Shown here: one piece after another, positions 8,904-17,319 of the stretch
How positions within the stretch are numbered: position 1 is the first letter of the stretch
Layout: every line of letters starts with the position of its first letter
Assembly (NCBI GenBank): GCA_964647355.1
Contig: CAZYGK010000004.1
Span: 1-64,000 of the forward strand
DNA length: 64,000 nt
Origin: SZUA-430 sp964647355
GTDB lineage: Bacteria > Pseudomonadota > Alphaproteobacteria > Micropepsales > Micropepsaceae
Direction of reading: 5' to 3'
The notes under the pieces: model-generated
Seen by the model: only the letters and a program-made list of their open reading frames with translations
What the model was told of the DNA's origin: nothing
The model's database searches: none
Translations under genes and position numbers: made by a program

Positions 8904-10277
8904 CTACTGCGCGGCGACAGGACGCGGCGATTTGAACCGCTCGGCGCGGATTCCCTCGGCCACCAGGAAAGCAAGCTCCAGCGCCTGGTTCGCGTTCAAC
9001 CGCGGATCGCAGTGCGTGTGGTAGCGCGAGGACAAGTCGGCATCCGAGATCGCCATCGCCCCACCCGTGCACTCGGTCACGTTCTGACCCGTGAGTTCCA
9101 AGTGCACGCCGCCCGCATGTGAGCCTTCCGCGCGATGCACAGTGAAGAACGTTTGAACCTCTTTGAGCACCCGGTCGAACGGCCTCGTCTTGTAGCCGCT
9201 CTGCGCCTTGATCGTGTTGCCATGCATCGGATCGCACGACCACACGACCTTGCGCCCTTCGCGCTTGATCGCGCGGACGAGTCGCGGCAAATGCTCCTCG
9301 ACCTTGTCGGCGCCGAACCGCGCGATCAGCGTCAACCGCCCCGCTTCGTTCGCGGGATTGAGCACGTCGCAGAGCCGGATCAGATCGTCGTTCGAAAGCG
9401 ACGGCCCGCACTTCACGGCAAGCGGGTTGTTCACGCCGCGCATGAACTCGACATGCGCACCGTCCACTTGCCGCGTCCGGTCGCCGATCCAAAGCAAGTG
9501 CGCCGACGTGTCGTACCAATCGCCCGTCGTGGAATCGATGCGCGTCATCGCCTGCTCATAGCCGAGCAGCAGCGCCTCGTGGCTCGTGTAGAATTCCGTC
9601 GTACGCAATTGCGGCGTAGAGTCGGGCGTAATCCCGCACGCTTCCATGAACTCGAGCGTCTCGGAGATCCGGTCCGCCAACGCGCGATACCGTTCGACCG
9701 ACGGCGAGCCCGCGATGAAGCCCAAGTTCCAGCGGTGCACGTTATGCAAATCGGCATAGCCGCCCTGCGCGAAGGCCCTAAGCAGGTTCAGCGTTGACGC
9801 GGCCTGCGCATAGGCCTGCATCATGCGCTCAGGCTCGGGCGTCCGCGACGCCGCGTCGAACGGCGAGGCATTGATGATGTCGCCGCGATAGGACGGCAAT
9901 TCGACCCCGTCGATCGCTTCCATATCGCTCGAACGAGGCTTGGCGAACTGCCCGGCGATACGCCCAACCTTCACGACCGGCATCGCGCCCGCAAACGTCA
10001 AGATGACGGCCATCTGCAGGATCACGCGGAACGTGTCGCGGATGTTGTCGGGATGGAACTCCGCGAATGACTCCGCGCAGTCCCCGCCCTGCAGCAGGAA
10101 CGCGCGCCCCTCTGCCACGTCGGCAAGCGAACGCTTCAGATTGCGCGCCTCGCCCGCAAACACCAGCGGCGGGAACGACTTCAACTTGGTTTCGACGCGT
10201 GCTTGCCCTTCGGCGTCCGGATAGACCGGCACCTGGACGAGCGGCTTGTTGCGCCAGCTGGCGGGGTTCCAATTCAT
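8904..10277 (-). CDS. 3-deoxy-7-phosphoheptulonate synthase, class II
   Basis: 457 residues from the ATG at 10277, giving the MNWNPASWR beginning typical of class II enzymes; in-frame starts up to 14 codons earlier exist, and none has a strong ribosome site. Family landmarks: LQGGDCAESF, VGRIAGQFAKPRS, WSCDPMHGNT and GGVHLELTGQNVTEC, covering the metal ligands and phosphate-binding residues. The enzyme condenses phosphoenolpyruvate with erythrose 4-phosphate, the first step of the shikimate pathway. The gene for ribose-5-phosphate isomerase lies 116 bp upstream, so two genes handling pentose-pathway sugars are adjacent. Confidence 0.93.
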   Translation of the reverse strand: MNWNPASWRNKPLVQVPVYPDAEGQARVETKLKSFPPLVFAGEARNLKRSLADVAEGRAFLLQGGDCAESFAEFHPDNIRDTFRVILQMAVILTFAGAMPVVKVGRIAGQFAKPRSSDMEAIDGVELPSYRGDIINASPFDAASRTPEPERMMQAYAQAASTLNLLRAFAQGGYADLHNVHRWNLGFIAGSPSVERYRALADRISETLEFMEACGITPDSTPQLRTTEFYTSHEALLLGYEQAMTRIDSTTGDWYDTSAHLLWIGDRTRQVDGAHVEFMRGVNNPLAVKCGPSLSNDDLIRLCDVLNPANEAGRLTLIARFGADKVEEHLPRLVRAIKREGRKVVWSCDPMHGNTIKAQSGYKTRPFDRVLKEVQTFFTVHRAEGSHAGGVHLELTGQNVTECTGGAMAISDADLSSRYHTHCDPRLNANQALELAFLVAEGIRAERFKSPRPVAAQ

Positions 10278-10393
10278 GAGGGTTAAATAGCTCGCTGATT
10301 CCGGCATTGCCAGTTTCACAATGCCGCGCGGTTAATCGCGGTGCGAGCCTACCCCAAACGGCCTGAAGCGCCGGTGAATGGTTGCGGCTGCGA

Positions 10394-11110
10394 CTATCGC
10401 CGCGGCAAGTCGATAACGCTGACGCCGTCGGGCGTACCGACCAACGCCACGCTGGCGAGCGACAGAAACAGCCCGTGGTCGACGACGCCCGGAATCCCCT
10501 CAAGCATGCGCGCGAGCCTTTCCGGATCGGGAATGCTGTCGGCCGAGCAGTCGGCAATGTAGTTGCCGCTGTCGGTCTTGAACGGATGCCCCTCCCCGCC
10601 CCGAAGCCGCATCAGATTCTGCGAACAGCCGCAACGCGCCGCGGCCTCGGCAATGCGCTCCATCGTAACCAGGTGCGCGAACGGCACGATCTCGACCGGC
10701 AGCGGAAAACGCCCGAGCGTGTTGACGACCTTCGCGGCGTCCGCAATTACCACCATACGGTCGGACGCCGAAGCGACAATCTTTTCCCGAAGCAACGCCC
10801 CGCCGCCGCCTTTGATCAGCGTCAGGTTCGGGCCGATCTCGTCCGCCCCGTCGACCGTTAGATCTAAATGCCGGACCGTATCGAGGTCGCCGACCGTTAT
10901 ACCCACCTCTCGTGCAAGCGCCGCCGTGCGTTCGGATGTAGCGACCGTGGTCAGCTTCAAACCTGCCTTCACACGCGGCGCCAACGCGCGCACAAAGTGT
11001 TCCGCAGTCGAGCCCGTTCCGAGGCCGAGCCGCATGCCGGACTTCACATATTCGAGAGCCGCTTCGGCGGCGGCGCGCTTCTGATCTTCGACGGTGGTGT
11101 GCTTGCTCAT
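10394..11110 (-). CDS. rpiA: Ribose-5-phosphate isomerase A
   Basis: 238 residues. The ATG at 11110 gives a normal RpiA length. Landmarks: LGLGTGSTAEHFV (phosphate-binding loop), DGADEIGPNLTLIKGGGGALLREK (the central catalytic block with the acidic pair and lysine) and a C-terminal hydrophobic sheet. It interconverts ribose 5-phosphate and ribulose 5-phosphate in the cytoplasm. No Shine-Dalgarno is visible before the ATG. Instead a promoter-like element places +1 on the A of the start codon, so the mRNA may be leaderless. Confidence 0.95.
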   Translation of the reverse strand: MSKHTTVEDQKRAAAEAALEYVKSGMRLGLGTGSTAEHFVRALAPRVKAGLKLTTVATSERTAALAREVGITVGDLDTVRHLDLTVDGADEIGPNLTLIKGGGGALLREKIVASASDRMVVIADAAKVVNTLGRFPLPVEIVPFAHLVTMERIAEAAARCGCSQNLMRLRGGEGHPFKTDSGNYIADCSADSIPDPERLARMLEGIPGVVDHGLFLSLASVALVGTPDGVSVIDLPRR

Positions 11111-11145
11111 GGGGCGCACTATAGACACCGCCGCCGCAACGCCAA
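11110..11145 (-). promoter_or_regulatory. Putative rpiA promoter giving a leaderless transcript
   Basis: On the minus strand TTGGCG (11145-11140) and TATAGT (11123-11118) are 16 bp apart, and seven bases separate the -10 from the ATG at 11110. With normal spacing the transcript would begin at the start codon itself, which fits the absence of a ribosome-binding site. Inferred from sequence only. Confidence 0.4.
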
Positions 11146-11520
11146 AGCCCTGCTCGAAGAAATCCCCGTCAAATTACGCACGTACCGTGCGCGGCACCTA
11201 TCGGATCCATACCTTGATCCGAGACGCCGTCGCGCTCAAATCGGCATTGTCACGGCACGCAATCGGCTCGACGCAACGCAGCAACGAAACACTGATTGTT
11301 TCAGCACTGTCGCAACCACGGCCGGCCAAGTGAAGTGACAACGGTCACGAGCGAATTCGGAATTCTGTTGGTTAAGCGGATGTGAATCCCGTCACAACAA
11401 ATCGATGTGCATTGACCGTTCCTGAACCAATTGATGGCAGTGTGTCACAACCACGTGTTGGAACTCGCCGATGACGCGTTCCGCCACGTTTTGGCCAAGG
11501 TGCCGGGGTGAAGTGGTGTC
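11146..11520. other. Divergent intergenic region, no gene found
   Basis: Together with the promoter above this is a spacer of about 410 bp between divergent rpiA and the hemolysin III gene. No RNA gene, terminator or convincing reading frame was seen. It has an EcoRI-type tandem palindrome (GAATTCGGAATTC near 11353) and several TCACAA/TCACGA words, none matching a known operator. It presumably contains the promoter for the gene at 11521. Confidence 0.5.
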
Positions 11521-12198
11521 ATGACGATGGAGATCGACACTAGGAACGAATTCCGCTTCCCGCGTTACACGCGTGGAGAGATGCTGGCCGACGCTGCTGC
11601 GCACATCACGGGTTTGGCACTCGGCCTCGTCGCCACCATCTGGCTCCTGATCACGGCATCTCAGAACGACGAAGGCCTTCTCATCCTGGGCGCCGGCCTG
11701 TACGGCCTCGGCCTGCTCGCGATGCTGACCTGCTCGGCCGGCTACAACATGTGGCCGCCCTCCCCGATGAAGGAACTGTGGCGCCGCTTTGATCACGCGG
11801 CGATCTTCATCATGATCGCCGGCACCTACACGCCGCTGCTGCTGAACCGAATGGGCGGCGAGTTCGGCTTCGGCTTGCTCGCTTTCGTGTGGACCGCTGC
11901 CCTGGCCGGTGCCGCGCTGAAACTCGCGTTCCCGCGCCGCTGGGAGTCGATCACGCTCGCGCTTTATCTCGGCCTAGGCTGGTCGATCGTGCTCGCGTAC
12001 AATCCGCTCCTGCACGCCGTCTCGATGGACAGTCTCTACCTCATCGCGATCGGCGGCCTAATTTACACGATCGGTGTAGTCTTCCACCTCTGGGACAGGC
12101 TGCCGTACCAGAACGCGATCTGGCACTGGCTCGTCCTCATCGCCGCCGGCTGCCACTACTTCGCAATCTTCAACGAAGTGGCTATGGCGGCGAACTAG
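11521..12198 (+). CDS. Hemolysin III / TrhA family membrane protein
   Basis: 225 residues with seven predicted membrane helices. Family motifs are clear: an early helix pair starting ADAAAHITG, the motif FDHAAIFIMIAGTYTPLLL, and the C-terminal HLWDRLPYQNAIWHWLVLIAAGCHYFAI. The conserved histidines and the aspartate are those of the PAQR/CREST superfamily zinc site. In other bacteria the family affects membrane energetics or fluidity, and the name is historical. It stands alone and converges on glmS, with only 4 bp between the stop codons. Confidence 0.88.
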   Translation: MTMEIDTRNEFRFPRYTRGEMLADAAAHITGLALGLVATIWLLITASQNDEGLLILGAGLYGLGLLAMLTCSAGYNMWPPSPMKELWRRFDHAAIFIMIAGTYTPLLLNRMGGEFGFGLLAFVWTAALAGAALKLAFPRRWESITLALYLGLGWSIVLAYNPLLHAVSMDSLYLIAIGGLIYTIGVVFHLWDRLPYQNAIWHWLVLIAAGCHYFAIFNEVAMAAN

Positions 12199-12202
12199 GT
12201 CA

Positions 12203-14026
12203 CTACTCCACCGTCACCGACTTCGCCAGATTGCGCGGCTGATCCACGTCCGTGCCTTTCACAACCGCCGTGTGATAGGCGAGCAGCTGCACCGGGATCG
12301 AATAGAGCAGCGGTGTCACGAACGGATCGACATCGGGCACCTCGATACGCGCCCACACCTTGTCGCCGGCCGCCGCCAACCCGCGCTTATCGGAGATAAG
12401 AACGATCTTGCCCTTGCGCGCCATGCTTTCCTGCATGTTCGAGATCGTCTTTTCGAACAGGGCGTCGTGCGGCGCGATCACGACGACCGGCACGTCTTCG
12501 TCGATGAGCGCGATCGGCCCGTGCTTCATCTCGCCCGCGGCATAGCCTTCGGCGTGGATGTAAGAAATTTCCTTCAGCTTCAGCGCCCCCTCGAGCGCGA
12601 TCGGATACGACAACCCGCGCCCGATATAGAGCACGTCGCGCGCCTTCGCGAGTTCGTGCGCCAACCCCTGATAGACCGGATCCTGCGCAAGCAGCGTCAG
12701 CATATGCCGCGGCACTTCCATCAGCGCCCGCGTCAGGCGCGCCTCGTCGGCGGCGCTTACCGTACCGCGCGCCTTGCCCGCCGCAATCGCCAGCGAAGCC
12801 AGCACCGCAAGCTGGCACGTAAATGCCTTCGTCGAGGCAACGCCGAGTTCGGGTCCCGCATGCGTCGGGAACACAACCTCGGACTCGCGCGCGATCGTGC
12901 TCATCGGCACGTTGACGATCGAGGCGATGTGCTGACCCTGGTCCTTGCAGTAGCGCAGCGCCGCCAGCGTATCCGCCGTCTCGCCCGACTGTGAAACGAA
13001 TAGCGCAAGCCCCCCACGCGGCATTGGGGCCTCGCGATACCGGAACTCCGACGCCACATCGATCTCGACCGGCATGTGTGCCAGCTTCTCAAACCAATAC
13101 TTGCCGACGAGCGTCGCGTAGGAAGCGGTCCCGCACGCCACCATCGTCATCTTCGGCAGGCTTGCAAAGTCGAACGGCACCTTCGGCAGCGCGACCGTCT
13201 GCGCCACCGAATTGATCACGCTGTGCAACGTGTGCCCCACGACTTCCGGCTGCTCGAAAATCTCCTTCGCCATGAAGTGGCGGTGCGAGCCTTTGTCGAC
13301 CAGGCTCGCCGACACGGTCGTCGTCTGCACCTCGCGGTTCACCGGCCGCTCATGCGCGTCGAAGATGCTGACGCTGTCGGCACGCACCACCGCAACGTCG
13401 CCATCCTCAAGATAGGCAATCTTGTTCGTCAGCGCCGCGAGCGCGAACGCGTCCGAGCCGAGATACATCTCCTTCGCCCCGAACCCGACCGCCAGCGGGG
13501 GACCAAGCCGCGCGCCCACCACCAAACCTTCGTGATCCTTAAAGATGATGCCGAGCGCGAATGCACCGCTCAACCGGCGGATCGCCTTCGTCGCCGCGGC
13601 AACGGGTTCAAGGCCCTGGTTCAAATACTCGGTGATCAAATGCACCGAGACTTCCGTGTCGGTCTCCGTGTGGAACTTGTGCCCCTTCTTCTCAAGCTCC
13701 TCGCGCAACTCCCGAAAGTTCTCGATGATGCCGTTGTGAACGACGGCGACGCGATCCGACACATGGGGATGCGCGTTCGTCTCATTCGGCACGCCGTGCG
13801 TCGCCCAGCGCGTGTGCCCGATGCCGGTCGAGCCCGGCAGGGGCCGCTCGTGCAACACCTTGTCGAGACCGGAGAGCTTTCCCGGCGCGCGGCGGCGCTC
13901 AATCTGCCCGTTCACGAGGGTCGCGATACCCGCCGAGTCGTAGCCGCGATACTCGAGCCGCTTGAGCGACTCTAAAATGATCGGCGCGGCGTCCGGCTTG
14001 CCGACGATACCAACGATGCCGCACAT
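12203..14026 (-). CDS. glmS: Glutamine-fructose-6-phosphate aminotransferase
   Basis: 607 residues, full length. MCGIVGIVG places the nucleophilic cysteine at position 2 once Met is removed. The N-terminal glutaminase domain runs to about 240 (GHTRWATHG and NGIIENF seen), followed by two SIS isomerase domains (SQSGETADTLAALR and TKAFTCQLAVLASLA) and the C-terminal tail ending DQPRNLAKSVTVE. It makes glucosamine 6-phosphate for peptidoglycan and lipopolysaccharide. It starts 5 bp after the glmU stop, so glmU-glmS form a two-gene operon supplying UDP-GlcNAc. No ribozyme-like leader is present or expected with such a short gap. Confidence 0.97.
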   Translation of the reverse strand: MCGIVGIVGKPDAAPIILESLKRLEYRGYDSAGIATLVNGQIERRRAPGKLSGLDKVLHERPLPGSTGIGHTRWATHGVPNETNAHPHVSDRVAVVHNGIIENFRELREELEKKGHKFHTETDTEVSVHLITEYLNQGLEPVAAATKAIRRLSGAFALGIIFKDHEGLVVGARLGPPLAVGFGAKEMYLGSDAFALAALTNKIAYLEDGDVAVVRADSVSIFDAHERPVNREVQTTTVSASLVDKGSHRHFMAKEIFEQPEVVGHTLHSVINSVAQTVALPKVPFDFASLPKMTMVACGTASYATLVGKYWFEKLAHMPVEIDVASEFRYREAPMPRGGLALFVSQSGETADTLAALRYCKDQGQHIASIVNVPMSTIARESEVVFPTHAGPELGVASTKAFTCQLAVLASLAIAAGKARGTVSAADEARLTRALMEVPRHMLTLLAQDPVYQGLAHELAKARDVLYIGRGLSYPIALEGALKLKEISYIHAEGYAAGEMKHGPIALIDEDVPVVVIAPHDALFEKTISNMQESMARKGKIVLISDKRGLAAAGDKVWARIEVPDVDPFVTPLLYSIPVQLLAYHTAVVKGTDVDQPRNLAKSVTVE

Positions 14027-14031
14027 GGACC

Positions 14032-15417
14032 TTACTCCTTCTTCGCCTTGGCGGCCTTTTCGGCCTTCTTCTTGGCCCGAAACTTTGCCGCCCAGCCTGC
14101 AATCTGCCTCTGCTCACCGCGCTCGACCGCGAGCGCATCTCTTTCAACGTCCTTCGTGATGACGCTGCCGGCGCCCACGTTGGCTCCGTCGCCCACCTTC
14201 ACCGGCGCCACCAACGCGCTGTTCGAACCGATGAACGCATCGGCGCCGATATCGGTGACGTACTTGTCGAAACCGTCGTAATTGCAGGTGATCGTGCCGG
14301 CACCGACGTTCGTCCGCGCCCCGATCCGCGCATCGCCGATATAAGTCAGGTGGTTCACCTTCGCGCCATCTTCGATCACAGCCTTTTTCACTTCGACGAA
14401 GTTCCCGATGTGAACGTCGCGCCCGATCTTCGCGCCGGGCCTGAGCCGCGCATAGGGCCCGAGGATCGCACCTTCTGCGATCGAGCAATCCTCGAAGTGA
14501 CAAAACGCGTTGATGCGCACGTTGTCGGCAACCGTGACCTTGGGCCCGAAGAACACATTCGGTCCAACGACGACATCCCGGCCAAGCTTCGTATCGTGGC
14601 TCAGCCAAACGGTCTCCGGATCGATCATCGTCGCACCGTCCAGCATCGCGCGGTCGCGTAAGCGGCCTTGCATGATCTTCTCGACCTGCGCAAGTTCGAC
14701 ACGCGAGTTGATGCCGAGCACGTCCTCTGCCGGCACCTCCATCGCCACACAGCGCAAGCCCCGCTGCCGCGCACCGGTCACAATGTCGGTTAGATAATAC
14801 TCCTTCTGCGCGTTCTCGTTCTTCAGCTCGCCGAGCAGCACCCGGAGCAACGCGGCATCAAGCGTGAACCCACCCGCGTTGCAGAAGCCGATCCGCTTCT
14901 GCTCCGCACTCGCATCCCGCGCTTCGACGATGCGGTCGAGATCGCCGTTTGTCAGCTGCACCAACCGGCCATAGGGCGCAGGGTCGGCAGGCTTGAAGCC
15001 CATCAGCGCCACATCGCCGCCAGCCGCTCGCGCCGCAAACAGCTTCTCGAGTGTCGCCGTCGTCAACAACGGATTGTCGCCGTAGAGCACCGCCACATCG
15101 CCCGCAAACCCGGCAAGCGCTGGTAGCGCACTACGCGCAGCGTCCCCGGTGCCAAGCTGCGCGGTTTGCACCGCGACATCGGCACCATAGCCCTTCGCGA
15201 AGGCCGCAACATCGTCTTGACCCGGTCCGACCACGACGACGAGCTTGCCCACGCCAAGCGACTTCAGCGCGGCCAAAATGTGGCCGAGAATCGGCAAGCC
15301 CGCGACCGTGTGCAGGACCTTGGGCAGCGCCGACTTCATGCGAGTCCCCTTGCCCGCGGCAAGAACGACCGCAGCAAGCTGGCTGCGATAAGATGGAAAG
15401 CTCAAATCAACCGTCAC
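14032..15417 (-). CDS. glmU: Bifunctional N-acetylglucosamine-1-phosphate uridyltransferase / glucosamine-1-phosphate acetyltransferase
   Basis: 461 residues from a GTG at 15417. The frame is open far upstream, but that part is antisense to gph and unlike GlmU. The N-terminal pyrophosphorylase domain starts AAVVLAAGKGTRMKS (uridyl-binding loop) and includes GTGDAARSALPAL and LYGDNPLL. From about residue 250 a left-handed beta-helix of hexapeptide repeats carries the acetyltransferase (GPYARLRPGAKIG, ITCNYDGFDK). It acetylates glucosamine 1-phosphate and couples it to UTP. Lysine-rich C-terminal tail. No clear Shine-Dalgarno precedes the GTG. Confidence 0.95.
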   Translation of the reverse strand: MTVDLSFPSYRSQLAAVVLAAGKGTRMKSALPKVLHTVAGLPILGHILAALKSLGVGKLVVVVGPGQDDVAAFAKGYGADVAVQTAQLGTGDAARSALPALAGFAGDVAVLYGDNPLLTTATLEKLFAARAAGGDVALMGFKPADPAPYGRLVQLTNGDLDRIVEARDASAEQKRIGFCNAGGFTLDAALLRVLLGELKNENAQKEYYLTDIVTGARQRGLRCVAMEVPAEDVLGINSRVELAQVEKIMQGRLRDRAMLDGATMIDPETVWLSHDTKLGRDVVVGPNVFFGPKVTVADNVRINAFCHFEDCSIAEGAILGPYARLRPGAKIGRDVHIGNFVEVKKAVIEDGAKVNHLTYIGDARIGARTNVGAGTITCNYDGFDKYVTDIGADAFIGSNSALVAPVKVGDGANVGAGSVITKDVERDALAVERGEQRQIAGWAAKFRAKKKAEKAAKAKKE

Positions 15418-15540
15418 GAAAAATCGAGGAGTTTTAAGACGCTTACATGGGGGTCGAATGCGGCGAAATAAAAAAATGTTTCGCTTTCTTGCCGTACCCA
15501 TGCGAGACCGCGCACCTAAGCCATTGAGAGTATTAACAGC

Positions 15541-16215
15541 TTGGCGATTCCCGAAACCATCGTCTTCGACCTCGACGGCACGCTTGTGGACACCGCGCCC
15601 GACCTGACGGCCGCGCTCAACGCCGTTATGCGCTGCGAAGGGAGACCGGAGGTCCCACTCGACGACGTTCGCCACATGGTGGGCCGCGGCGCTCGCTACC
15701 TGATCGAACGCGCGATGCAAGCGACCGGAGACCCAGTTGAAGGTCAAGCGCTGACTGATCTTGTGCAACACTTTATCGTCCACTACGAAGAGAACATCGC
15801 CGTCGCAAGTCGGCCGTTCGAACGGGCGGAAGACTTTGCGCGGCGCTTCGCTAGCCGCGGCCATAAGCTCGGCATCTGCACGAACAAGCCGGAAGCCCTG
15901 TCGTTCAAGCTCATGAACGAACTCGGTTTGCGCAAGCTGTTCCCGGCCATTCTCGGGGCCGACAGCCGCCCCTACCGCAAGCCCGACCCGCGCCACCTCG
16001 TCGACACGATCGCGGCTTTGGGAGGCACCCCGAACAACGCGGTCCTCATCGGCGACAGCGAAACGGACGTAAAGACGGCCCGTGCCGCAAACGTGCCTGT
16101 CGTGGTGGTCAGCTTCGGCTATACGGAGATTCCGCCGCACGAACTGGGGGCCGACGCGGTGATCGACCATTTCGACGCGCTGGAACAAGCACTTACCGGC
16201 CTCAAGCGCGCTTGA
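15541..16215 (+). CDS. gph: Phosphoglycolate phosphatase, HAD superfamily
   Basis: 224 residues starting at TTG 15541, the only start that keeps the N-terminal HAD motif. Motif I is FDLDGTLVDTAPDL (Asp nucleophile), motif II includes GICTNKPEAL, motif III is the RPYRKPDP lysine, and motif IV is IGDSETDVKTARAA. The cap domain is the small helical type of Gph. It removes phosphate from 2-phosphoglycolate formed by oxygenase side reactions or DNA repair. Divergent from glmU across 123 bp, an arrangement commonly kept in alphaproteobacteria. The tRNA gene follows after about 40 bp. Confidence 0.88.
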   Translation: MAIPETIVFDLDGTLVDTAPDLTAALNAVMRCEGRPEVPLDDVRHMVGRGARYLIERAMQATGDPVEGQALTDLVQHFIVHYEENIAVASRPFERAEDFARRFASRGHKLGICTNKPEALSFKLMNELGLRKLFPAILGADSRPYRKPDPRHLVDTIAALGGTPNNAVLIGDSETDVKTARAANVPVVVVSFGYTEIPPHELGADAVIDHFDALEQALTGLKRA

Positions 16216-16258
16216 CTTGAGCGATACCCCGCCCCTATAGGCTGTGCCTTCCGGAAAC

Positions 16259-16333
16259 GGGCGCTTAGCTCAGCGGGAGAGCACTACCTTCACACGGTAG
16301 GGGTCGCTGGTTCAATCCCAGCAGCGCCCACCA
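16259..16333 (+). tRNA. tRNA-Val (anticodon CAC)
   Basis: 75 nt with an encoded CCA. Acceptor stem GGGCGCT (16259-16265) pairs with AGCGCCC (16323-16329), discriminator A at 16330. Anticodon stem CTACC/GGTAG encloses TTCACAC, anticodon CAC at 16291-16293, reading GTG codons. T arm GCTGG-TTCAATC-CCAGC is canonical. No integrase or duplicated 3' end is nearby, so no sign of use as an attachment site. Confidence 0.97.
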
Positions 16334-16400
16334 TCCAACACCTGGTCAAGCGCGTCCGCGCCACCCACATTGGTTCGATCTCAGGAGCCGCGGCGCAAGA

Positions 16401-17171
16401 ATGGAATTTCTGGCAAGCCCCGAAGTTTGGTTCGCCTTTCTCACGCTGACCGCACTCGAAATCGTCCTCGGCGTCGATAACATCGTCTTCATAGCAATCC
16501 TCGCCGGCCGCCTGCCGCCCGAAGATCGCCCGGCCGCGCGCCAGATCGGCCTCTCCGTCGCGCTCGGCACACGCCTGCTTTTGCTCACGACGCTGTTCTA
16601 TCTCTCGCATCTTGAAGGCAAGACGGGCTTCGGCCTCTTCGGCCACGAGCTCTCCTGGCGCGACATCGTCTTAGGGCTGGGCGGCCTCTTCCTGATCTGG
16701 AAGGCGATCGTCGAAATGAACGAGGCGGTGCGCCCACACAAGTCGAAGAAAAAAGAGGGCAAGTCCAACGCTCCCCGCGCAGCGTTCGCCTGGATCATCA
16801 TTCAAATCGCGATCATCGACATCGTCTTCTCGATCGACAGCGTCATCACCGCCGTCGGCATTGCCGAGCATATCGAAGTCATGGCGGTGGCGATCATCAT
16901 TGCCGTCTTCGTGATGATGGTGGCGATCAACCCGATCTCGCATTTCATCGACGAGCACAAGGAACTGAAAATCGTCGCCTTGAGCTTCCTCTTGCTTGTC
17001 GGCTTTATCCTCGTCGCCGAAGCGATGGGTACGCCGATCCCGAAGGGTTACCTCTATTTCGCGCTCGGCTTTGCGGCGTTGGTCCAAGGCCTCATCTTCT
17101 GGGCCAACCACAGCGAAGAGCAGATGGACAAGCTGGCCGCCGCCAACCCCGACAAGCAGGACGACGTCTAG
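16401..17171 (+). CDS. TerC-family integral membrane protein
   Basis: 256 residues with about seven membrane helices. The first helix carries the family hallmark (EIVLGVDNIVFI), and a second copy of the acidic motif occurs in IIDIVFSIDSVITAVG, giving the paired aspartates thought to bind a metal ion. A charged cytoplasmic loop (HKSKKKEGKS) separates the two halves. Family members are linked to tellurite resistance or to manganese/calcium export and metal loading of exported enzymes. Here it stands alone between the tRNA and an RTX protein gene. Confidence 0.88.
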   Translation: MEFLASPEVWFAFLTLTALEIVLGVDNIVFIAILAGRLPPEDRPAARQIGLSVALGTRLLLLTTLFYLSHLEGKTGFGLFGHELSWRDIVLGLGGLFLIWKAIVEMNEAVRPHKSKKKEGKSNAPRAAFAWIIIQIAIIDIVFSIDSVITAVGIAEHIEVMAVAIIIAVFVMMVAINPISHFIDEHKELKIVALSFLLLVGFILVAEAMGTPIPKGYLYFALGFAALVQGLIFWANHSEEQMDKLAAANPDKQDDV

Positions 17172-17319
17172 GCCGGCCACAATTGGCAGGACCGTGCGCG
17201 CGCTGTGACAGTGCGCACGTTCACGATTGGTCTCCCATGTTCCTGGGATTCTGACCCGAGCCGCCTTCCCCGACATTCCACGTGCAACGCGATTCACGCG
17301 CCAAACGAGGGGAACGGAC

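Noticed and set aside
7574..8935. 453-codon plus-strand frame spanning the gap after paralogue B
   Set aside because: Overlaps two minus-strand genes antisense and has shadow composition; no ribosome site or domain.
14027..14031. glmS ribozyme or riboswitch
   Set aside because: Only 5 bp separate glmU and glmS and the ribozyme is mainly a Gram-positive element.
15418..16188. Long upstream extension of the glmU reading frame
   Set aside because: The extra ~257 codons are antisense to gph and do not resemble any GlmU N-terminus; the known nucleotide-binding loop follows directly after the GTG at 15417.
16259..16400. tRNA-Val 3' end as an integration site
   Set aside because: No integrase, no direct repeat of the tRNA end and no change in gene content nearby.
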